Positions 58,712 through 64,000 of a stretch of 64,000 nucleotides of DNA are shown one piece after another. Positions within the stretch are counted from its first letter, which is position 1. Each line of letters opens with the position of its first letter. A model generated the notes under the pieces. That model was given only the letters and a program-made list of their open reading frames with translations. It did no database searches and was not told where the DNA came from. The position numbers were made by a program, and so were the translations under genes. The DNA lies in assembly GCF_005250615.1 (NCBI RefSeq), contig NZ_SULM01000013.1, forward strand, positions 108,277 to 172,276, written 5' to 3'. The stretch comes from Pseudomonas rhizoryzae (GTDB taxonomy: Bacteria > Pseudomonadota > Gammaproteobacteria > Pseudomonadales > Pseudomonadaceae).

Positions 58712-58727
58712 AGCAAGACCCATGCCG
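58712..58727 (-). promoter_or_regulatory. Sigma-54 promoter of fleSR
   Basis: The minus strand reads CGGCATGGGTCTTGCT, with GG and GC ten bases apart, -24 GGCA and -12 TTGC. It lies between the repeat cluster and fleS. RpoN/FleQ control of fleSR is known in P. aeruginosa. Just downstream (58687-58698) lies GTCAATTGTC, which resembles FleQ half-sites. Confidence 0.75.
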
Positions 58728-58750
58728 GGCTGGCACAACGGCGCTGGCGC

Positions 58751-58776
58751 GTGGAAAACGGCGCAGCGTTTTCCAC
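58751..58776 (+). repeat. REP-like palindrome, family A
   Basis: GTGGAAAACGGCGCAGCG followed by TTTTCCAC; a copy of the 47357-47387 unit without its leading GTAGG. Confidence 0.8.
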
Positions 58777-58797
58777 GTGCAGAGCCCCAAAAACAAA

Positions 58798-58829
58798 GGT
58801 GGATGAGGCTGCGCCGTCATCCACCCTAC
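58798..58829 (-). repeat. REP-like palindrome, family A with changed stem
   Basis: On the minus strand: GTAGGGTGGATGACGG, then CGCAGCC, then TCATCCACC. The stem ATGA/TCAT replaces AAAA/TTTT of the other copies, with both arms altered together. Confidence 0.8.
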
Positions 58830-58840
58830 CTCGAGCCAGC

Positions 58841-58880
58841 GTAGGTTGGGTTGAGACGGCATTATCGTCGAAGCCCAACA
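58841..58880 (+). repeat. REP-like palindrome, family B2
   Basis: It starts GTAGGTTGGGTTGAGACGGC and ends TATCGTCGAAGCCCAACA; arms TTGGGTT/AGCCCAA and GACG/CGTC pair. It matches 47418-47456. Confidence 0.75.
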
Positions 58881-58900
58881 AGGCTGACCAAGTGGGATAC

Positions 58901-58933
58901 CGTTGGGCTTCGCTACGCTCAGCCCAACCTACG
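58901..58933 (-). repeat. REP-like palindrome, family B1
   Basis: On the minus strand: CGTAGGTTGGGCTGAGCG followed by TAGCGAAGCCCAACG. It matches 47466-47496. It lies 8 bases from the fleQ stop codon and may also limit fleQ readthrough into fleS. Confidence 0.8.
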
Positions 58934-58940
58934 ACTCGCG

Positions 58941-60419
58941 TCAGATATCCTCGTCGAACTCGTCGTCGCGCCGACCCATGCCGTACTTGCGCATCTTCTC
59001 GACCAAGGTGGTCCGGCGGATGCGCAGACGCTCGGCGGCCCGCGCCACCACGCCACCGGCATCGTCCAATGCCTGCTGGATGAAGCTCTTTTCCAGATTG
59101 GCCAGGTAATCCTTGAGATCCAGGCCTTCGCTGGGCAACAGCGCCGAGGACGATACCTCGAGGGTGCCGATCCCGGCCATGGCCTCGCGCTCCTGCAATT
59201 CCTCACGCAGCGACTCCACCATGGGATCGGCTTCGTCCTCCACGTAGCGGAACTTGAGCGGCAGCTCGGCCACGCCGATCACCCCATAGGGATGCATGAT
59301 CGCCATGCGCTCCACCAGGTTGGCCAGCTCGCGCACGTTGCCCGGCCATTCGTGACGACACAGCGACATGATGGCCGCCGAGTTGAAGCGAATGGAGCCA
59401 CGCTTCTCGTGCTCCATCCGCGCGATCAACTCATTGATCAGCAGCGGGATGTCCTCGGCACGCTCGCGCAGGGGCGCCATGTCGATGGGAAAGACGTTGA
59501 GGCGGTAGTAGAGGTCTTCGCGGAAGGTGCCCGCGGCGATCATCTGCTCCAGGTTCTTGTGGGTCGCCGCGATGATGCGCACGTCCACGGTCTGGGTCTT
59601 GTTGCTGCCCACCCGCTCGTAGGTCCGCTCCTGCAGCACCCGTAGCAGCTTGACCTGCATGGGTAGCGGCATGTCACCGATCTCGTCGAGGAACAGGGTG
59701 CCTGTGTTGGCCAATTCGAAGCGGCCCGCGCGGCTGGTGATGGCGCCGGTGAAGGCGCCCTTTTCATGGCCGAACAGTTCGCTTTCCAGCAGCTCCGCCG
59801 GAATGGCGCCGCAGTTGACCGGCACGAAGGGCGCTTCGCGGCGCTTGGAGTGGAAGTGCAGATTGCGCGCTACCACCTCCTTGCCGGTGCCGGACTCGCC
59901 GAGGATGAGCACCGTGGCCTCGGTATCGGCCACCTGCTGCATCATCTTGCGCACCCCCTGGATGGCACGACTGGTACCCACCAGGCTGCGGAACAATTCC
60001 GGCTCACGCTGTCGACCACGATCGCGGGCCTGGTCGTACATCTCGCGATAGACCTGGGCCCGGTGCAGGGAATCGAGCAGCTTGTTGTAGGCAAGCGGAT
60101 ATTCGAGGGAGACCAGCACCCGGCGGCGCACATCGTCCGGCCACTCCGGTTGCGCCGTCTCGCCCAACAGTAGCAAGGGCACCATCTCATCCCAAGCCAC
60201 GATTTGCTTGAGCAATTCGACGCTGTTGCCTCGGGTATCGACGCGCCCCACCAGCACGCAGCTGACCTGCCGGCTGCTGTCGAGGGTTTCCAGTGAGGAT
60301 TGCCAATCGGAACTGGTACAGGCGAGATGAGCTTCGCCGAGAAAATCGAGAATGATCGAAACGGCCTGGCGCCGTTCGGCTTCATCGTCGATCAGAAGGA
60401 TCTTGGTTTCACGCCACAT
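58941..60419 (-). CDS. fleQ: Flagellar master regulator FleQ
   Basis: FleQ is the sigma-54 activator at the top of the Pseudomonas flagellar cascade and a c-di-GMP-responsive regulator of exopolysaccharide genes. The start [13 protein letters not shown] gives 492 residues. It has an atypical receiver domain (no phospho-Asp in VLVGRV at about 56-60), the LFRS motif at 142-145 used for c-di-GMP binding, Walker A GESGTGKE at 174-181, GAFTGA at 221-226, and a C-terminal Fis-type HTH ([17 protein letters not shown]). The upstream 160 bases contain a possible sigma-70 promoter, but no sigma-54 site with correct spacing. Confidence 0.97.
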   Translation of the reverse strand: MWRETKILLIDDEAERRQAVSIILDFLGEAHLACTSSDWQSSLETLDSSRQVSCVLVGRVDTRGNSVELLKQIVAWDEMVPLLLLGETAQPEWPDDVRRRVLVSLEYPLAYNKLLDSLHRAQVYREMYDQARDRGRQREPELFRSLVGTSRAIQGVRKMMQQVADTEATVLILGESGTGKEVVARNLHFHSKRREAPFVPVNCGAIPAELLESELFGHEKGAFTGAITSRAGRFELANTGTLFLDEIGDMPLPMQVKLLRVLQERTYERVGSNKTQTVDVRIIAATHKNLEQMIAAGTFREDLYYRLNVFPIDMAPLRERAEDIPLLINELIARMEHEKRGSIRFNSAAIMSLCRHEWPGNVRELANLVERMAIMHPYGVIGVAELPLKFRYVEDEADPMVESLREELQEREAMAGIGTLEVSSSALLPSEGLDLKDYLANLEKSFIQQALDDAGGVVARAAERLRIRRTTLVEKMRKYGMGRRDDEFDEDI

Positions 60420-60498
60420 GTCCCTGCCCCATCCGGCTTGTCGTTCGCTACGCAGGTGTCGCCTGCATCCAAGTGCCAACTGGTCGGCATCTTGCGCA

Positions 60499-60527
60499 AG
60501 TTAAGACAAATTGTGCGGTGGGGTCAA
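60499..60527 (-). promoter_or_regulatory. Possible sigma-70 promoter of fleQ
   Basis: On the minus strand TTGACC and TTAACT are separated by 17 bases, about 80 bases upstream of the fleQ ATG. The -35 is good and the -10 weak. In P. aeruginosa fleQ is transcribed from a sigma-70 promoter, which fits. Confidence 0.35.
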
Positions 60528-60579
60528 TTTTATGGCGTTGGATTATCGAAACTTCGAAGCAGTGCCAGCGGAACGATAA

Positions 60580-60891
60580 TCAACTAAAGAGTTGATAGAC
60601 CTTCGCGGCCTGGCTGGACTTGTTGACCTTGGCCAATTCCTGGCCGGCGGCGTCCCGCTCTGCCTTGCAGGTATCGAGCATGGCGGCATACAGCGTCAGC
60701 AGCCGCTCGAGGCTGGCCCGCAGAGCCAGGGCTTCGTCACCGGTCGCGTACAGGGCCTCGTCGACGAACAGCCGGCAATCCAGATCCAGTTCGGCGATCC
60801 GTGTCCAGTCTCGCGCCTTGAGCGCAGCCGCCATCTGCTCGTAGACGAGCTCGACGCGTTCCACCGGGGTCTTTTGCATGGCGACGTTCAT
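60580..60891 (-). CDS. fliT: FliT-like flagellar chaperone
   Basis: A 103-residue, mostly helical, charged protein directly after fliS, the place of the FliT-type FliD chaperone. The sequence (VERVELVYEQMAAALKARDWTRIAELD...) fits this poorly conserved family in length and helix content. GGAGTCGACCG precedes the ATG; an internal ATG four codons later is possible. In Pseudomonas literature the gene at this position is also called fleP or fliS'. Confidence 0.8.
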   Translation of the reverse strand: MNVAMQKTPVERVELVYEQMAAALKARDWTRIAELDLDCRLFVDEALYATGDEALALRASLERLLTLYAAMLDTCKAERDAAGQELAKVNKSSQAAKVYQLFS

Positions 60892-60905
60892 CGGTCGACT
60901 CCAGA

Positions 60906-61286
60906 TCAGGGGGCGATGGCATCCCAGCCGGATTTGATCTCGCGGATCAGGCCGGATACTTCTTCGAGAATAGCAGGATCGTTCTCACGATTGGCTTCGC
61001 TGAGGCGACGAATCATGTAGTCGTACAGTCTATCCAGGTTGACGGCGATTTCACCGCCCTGCTCGAAATCCAGTACGTCCTTGAGACCCGCGACGATGGA
61101 AACCGCCTTGCCGATCAGCTCACCCTTTTCGGGCAACCAACCGCGCTCCAAAGCCCCCTGGGCCTTGGCCAGACGATCCAGCGCACCCTGCATGAGCATC
61201 TGAATCAGCTGATGCGGACTGGCTTCGAATACCTGCGCCTGCAGACCGACCTGCTGATATTGGCGCATGGCTGTCATTGCGTTCAT
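60906..61286 (-). CDS. fliS: Flagellin export chaperone FliS
   Basis: FliS binds the C-terminus of flagellin and prevents early polymerisation. The start MNAMTAMRQYQQVGL gives 126 residues; the 15-codon upstream extension is unsupported. Family segments: YQQVGLQAQVFEASPHQLIQMLMQGALDRL and LDRLYDYMIRRLSEAN. It lies between fliD and fliT. Confidence 0.95.
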   Translation of the reverse strand: MNAMTAMRQYQQVGLQAQVFEASPHQLIQMLMQGALDRLAKAQGALERGWLPEKGELIGKAVSIVAGLKDVLDFEQGGEIAVNLDRLYDYMIRRLSEANRENDPAILEEVSGLIREIKSGWDAIAP

Positions 61287-61380
61287 GTCACGACCTCTGT
61301 GCGTTTCCGATACCTTCTTTATCGGTCGCACTGTGCAGAACTTGACGACTTTCTCGACTTAATTAGCCAAGCCCAGGCGA

Positions 61381-62823
61381 TCAGCTCTTGTTGGCGAACG
61401 GCATGGCCGCCAGCTGTTGCGAGAGCGAGGACGCGGTGGTCGACAGCGACGAGTACAGCTGGTCCATGGTGTTGTACTGCTTGTAGAGCCGATCCGAGAG
61501 CGCCGTCATACGGGTGTTGAGCGCCGTGGTCTGGGCATCCACACTCTTGAGGGTATTGCTCAGGGAGGTGGAGCGTTGCTCGAGAATCCCATTGGTCATG
61601 GTATAGGGATCGAGCTTGCCCTTGAGGCGTGCCGCCAGGCCCTGGTCACCAGTGAAGAAGCCGGACAGGTCGCTGAAGTTGGAACTCACCATCTTGCTGA
61701 GCTTGGTGTCGTCGATGGCCAGGGTGCCATCCTTCTGGGTGGTGATGCCCAGGTCGGCCAGTGCCTTGACGGAGCCTGTTCCCTGCAGCGTACCCAGCTC
61801 GTTGCGGATGGTAGCCGTGAGCCCACGCGCCGTGGCATCTCCGACCAGTGCTGCGGCGATAGGGGCGCTGTTTTCCCCTACCGTCGTCACCGAGGTCTGG
61901 GTCTTGATCACGCCCATGAGCTTGTTGTACGAGTCGACGAACTTCTGGATGTTGCCCTTGACGCCGGACTCGTCCTGACTGACTCCCACGGTCATGGGGC
62001 TGCCCGCCGTGGTGGTGGCCTTCAGGGTGAAACTCAAGCCATCCACAGCATTGCTTACGGTATTAGAATCGCTGGTGATCTTGAGGCCGTCGATGGTCAT
62101 CTGGGCGCTCTGGGCCTTGGTGAGCGTATGCGCAGCAGCGGGATCGCTGGAGTCGCTACCGCTTGCCTGGTAGGCCAGTTTGGTCAGGCTCTGAGTGCCC
62201 GAGCCATCATCGCCGCTTACAGATACCGAGATATCGTTGCCGTCGCCGGTCTTGGTGCTGCTGAGCACCAGGCGGGAGCCAGAGGTGTCGTTGACGATGT
62301 TGGCACTCAGGCCCTGACTCTGCCCCGCCTTGTTGATGGCGTCGCGGATGCCACTCAAGGTGTTGTTGCTGGCATCCACCTGGATATCGGCAAGGGAGGT
62401 ATTGCCGACCTTGATGCTCAGCGTGCCCTTGCCGAAGGTGGTAGGAGAGGTAGTGCCGGAGCTGGAGGTAGAAGTCGCTGGCACGGCGGCCAGGGCCACC
62501 TTGCTGCTGCTGGCCAACCGACCGACTTCGACCTGGTAGCTGCCAATGCTGGCGCTGGAGCTGGCCGTGGCGGTGAGATAGTCGCTTTTCGACAACGTGA
62601 CAGCACGCGCCTGGAAGCTGGTAGGGCTGTTGAGCGTGGTCAACGCGGTCTGGAATTCGCTGATGGCACTCTTCAAGGAACCTATGGCAGTAAGCTGCGC
62701 AGTCGCCTTGGTTTGGGTGCTATTGAGCTGATCCATCTTGGGCGCCTTTTCCGCCGCCACCATCTTGGTAACGATGGAATCGATATCCAGTCCCGAACCG
62801 CCAATCCCACTTATACCTGCCAT
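61381..62823 (-). CDS. fliD: Flagellar hook-associated protein 2 (filament cap) FliD
   Basis: FliD caps the filament and helps fold flagellin subunits at the tip. The 480-residue product starts MAGISGIGGSGLDIDSIVTKMVAAEK, the typical FliD_N segment, has a Ser/Thr-rich variable middle, and ends in a FliD_C region with heptad coils (LYKQYNTMDQLYSSLSTTASSLSQQL). Flagellar cap proteins of this length match type b-like systems, but I cannot assign a serotype. Confidence 0.96.
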   Translation of the reverse strand: MAGISGIGGSGLDIDSIVTKMVAAEKAPKMDQLNSTQTKATAQLTAIGSLKSAISEFQTALTTLNSPTSFQARAVTLSKSDYLTATASSSASIGSYQVEVGRLASSSKVALAAVPATSTSSSGTTSPTTFGKGTLSIKVGNTSLADIQVDASNNTLSGIRDAINKAGQSQGLSANIVNDTSGSRLVLSSTKTGDGNDISVSVSGDDGSGTQSLTKLAYQASGSDSSDPAAAHTLTKAQSAQMTIDGLKITSDSNTVSNAVDGLSFTLKATTTAGSPMTVGVSQDESGVKGNIQKFVDSYNKLMGVIKTQTSVTTVGENSAPIAAALVGDATARGLTATIRNELGTLQGTGSVKALADLGITTQKDGTLAIDDTKLSKMVSSNFSDLSGFFTGDQGLAARLKGKLDPYTMTNGILEQRSTSLSNTLKSVDAQTTALNTRMTALSDRLYKQYNTMDQLYSSLSTTASSLSQQLAAMPFANKS

Positions 62824-62876
62824 TTCAGCTCTCCTCCGTCAACGTTACGTCGCCGTCCCTACTCCCGCTTATCCGA

Positions 62877-62892
62877 TACAAGTTCCGCGCCA
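62877..62892 (-). promoter_or_regulatory. Possible sigma-54 promoter of fliD
   Basis: The minus strand reads TGGCGCGGAACTTGTA, with a good -24 and correct spacing, but the -12 is TTGT instead of TTGC. It overlaps the last bases of the gap after flaG, about 54 bases before the fliD ATG. RpoN control of fliD is known in P. aeruginosa. Confidence 0.4.
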
Positions 62893-62893
62893 A

Positions 62894-63298
62894 CTAGGCC
62901 TTGGCCTTGAACATCAGGCTGCGGACGTCATCCAGTTGCTTGGCCAGCTTGAGGACTTCCTCGCTGGGAATCTGCCGGATCAACTTGCCGGATTCACCGT
63001 CCAGTACTTTCACCACCATCTCGCCGGTGGAGTCATCGACACTGAAATCCAGGTTGCGATGTTCTTCCTGGAATTTGGTCTTGAGCTTGGACAGGGCGTC
63101 GTCGACATCTCCACCCTCCTCCGCCTTGACCTTGGTATCCGTAGCCGTAGCGGCTTGACGATCCTTCGGCGGCCGGAGCGAGGCGGCAGCCGAAGCCTCC
63201 GACGGAGTGGGATCCGAGCCAGATGCTACAGCCTGAGTCCCCGAATGAACGCCATAGGGGGTTACTGCCGAAAAACCCGCTGTTTTGACGATGTCCAT
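62894..63298 (-). CDS. flaG: Flagellar protein FlaG
   Basis: FlaG affects filament length by an uncertain mechanism. The start MDIVKTAGFSAVT gives 134 residues; a seven-codon extension has no ribosome site. The N-terminal half is low complexity. The C-terminal FlaG domain shows LDFSVDDSTGEMVVKVLDGESGKLIRQIPSEEVLKLAKQLD. It lies between fliC and fliD, the normal place. Confidence 0.94.
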   Translation of the reverse strand: MDIVKTAGFSAVTPYGVHSGTQAVASGSDPTPSEASAAASLRPPKDRQAATATDTKVKAEEGGDVDDALSKLKTKFQEEHRNLDFSVDDSTGEMVVKVLDGESGKLIRQIPSEEVLKLAKQLDDVRSLMFKAKA

Positions 63299-63320
63299 AA
63301 TAATGTCCTCGCAACGCATT

Positions 63321-63349
63321 AAAGGGAGAAGGGGCGTCCCCCTTCTCCC
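63321..63349 (-). terminator. Intrinsic terminator of fliC
   Basis: On the minus strand GGGAGAAGGGG and CCCCTTCTCCC form an 11-base stem with a short loop, followed by TTTAATG, 21 bases beyond the fliC stop codon. The T run is short but the stem is strong. Confidence 0.8.
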
Positions 63350-63370
63350 TGCCTAGACCGATGTTTCGTC

Positions 63371-64000
63371 TTACTGGAGCAGACTGAGCACCGATTGCGG
63401 CAATTGTTTGGCCTGGGCCAGGATCGCGGTACCGGCCTGTTGCAGCACCTGGTTCTTCGACAGGTTCGCGGTTTCCGCGGCGTAGTCGGTGTCTTTGATG
63501 CGGCTACGGGCGGAGGTGGCGTTCTCCGAGATGTTGGTCAGGTTGCTGATGGTGTTGTCGAAGCGGTTCTGTACCGCACCGAGATCGGCACGCTGGCTGT
63601 CGATGTTGGCCAGGGCCTGGTCGATCACCGACAGGGCTTTCTGCGCACCGTCAGCGGTGGAGATGTCGACGTCGGACACCTTGCTCAGCGCAGACTTGGT
63701 GGTACCGAAGATCGCCGTGGTATCACCGGTCATGGCGAAAGTGGTCGGTGAATCCAGCTTCACGTAGCCCATGGCGGACCCGCCACCGGCCCGCACGTCC
63801 ACAGCGGTGCTGTAGGTACCGTCGGACTTCTGCGAGGCGACACTGATGGCACCTGCGGCGTTGCCGGTGTCGCTGCCGAAGGTGACGTTCTCGCCGGTGG
63901 CCGAGGTGATGGTGAGCTTCTTGGCCTGGCTGTCGTAGTTGGCGGTGACGCCCAGCTTGGCGGCGTTGGCGTTGATCTGGTCGGCCATGTCCTTGGTGCT
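63371..64000 (-). CDS. fliC: Flagellin, C-terminal part (5' end beyond window)
   Basis: Only the C-terminal 209 residues of the filament protein are present; the frame is open at base 64000. The readable part holds the end of the variable domain ([17 protein letters not shown]) and the conserved C-terminal D1/D0 region: [69 protein letters not shown] and the terminal SVLSLLQ. An internal ATG at 63988 is not the start. Confidence 0.96.
   Translation of the reverse strand, partial: STKDMADQINANAAKLGVTANYDSQAKKLTITSATGENVTFGSDTGNAAGAISVASQKSDGTYSTAVDVRAGGGSAMGYVKLDSPTTFAMTGDTTAIFGTTKSALSKVSDVDISTADGAQKALSVIDQALANIDSQRADLGAVQNRFDNTISNLTNISENATSARSRIKDTDYAAETANLSKNQVLQQAGTAILAQAKQLPQSVLSLLQ

Noticed and set aside
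60430..60470. Sigma-54 site upstream of fleQ (TGGCACTTGGATGC on the minus strand)
   Set aside because: The GG-GC distance is nine bases, not ten. In P. aeruginosa fleQ uses sigma-70.

Overview
The window is about 64 kb of a high-GC gammaproteobacterial chromosome that reads throughout as Pseudomonas: a FleQ/FleSR/RpoN-type flagellar cluster, an ihfB-rpsA-linked O-antigen locus with wbpL/wbpM homologues, and a beta-alanine (bau) catabolic pair. The fused transaldolase/phosphoglucose isomerase and the repeat families suggest the P. oryzihabitans/P. psychrotolerans lineage, but that is only an inference. Nearly all genes lie on the minus strand, so operons are described from high to low coordinates.

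Right end (64000 to 56097): late flagellar genes and regulators: fliC (cut by the window edge), flaG, fliD, fliS, fliT, fleQ, fleS, fleR. Left end (16180 to 1): fliE-F-G-H-I-J, an Hpt gene, fliK, fliL-M-N-O-P-Q-R, flhB, then flhA (cut by the window edge). A divergently placed sodC sits between flhB and flhA, and a 161-bp MITE-like element sits between fliR and flhB. In other pseudomonads I know, fleR is followed directly by fliE. Here about 40 kb of unrelated chromosome separates them.

The 40-kb interior, from right to left: a pentose-phosphate operon (tkt, fused tal-pgi, gnd, zwf, HAD phosphatase); a LysR/SDR divergent pair; a LysR regulator and a membrane acyltransferase; bauA and an mmsA/bauC-type dehydrogenase; a lipoprotein; a decayed Gfo/Idh oxidoreductase; an IalB-family protein; a PhnA/YjdM zinc-ribbon protein; an orphan HisKA_2 sensor kinase; tRNA-Asn; an aromatic/aspartate aminotransferase; uvrB, gltX and a YitT-family protein; hisC, tyrA (not fused to aroA), cmk, rpsA and ihfB; a small membrane protein; a very small O-antigen set (epimerase, wbpL, wbpM, rmlBACD) with no flippase, polymerase or dedicated glycosyltransferases; and a ComEA-like helix-hairpin-helix protein next to fliE.

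Regulatory signals readable directly include good sigma-54 (-24/-12) promoters in front of flhA, fliE and fleSR; an identical 16-bp motif at nearly the same distance downstream of the flhA and fliE promoters (candidate FleQ leader site); several intrinsic terminators; a tRNA promoter and terminator; and two clusters of palindromic REP-like repeats with compensatory stem changes. No rRNA, CRISPR array, prophage or complete insertion sequence was seen.
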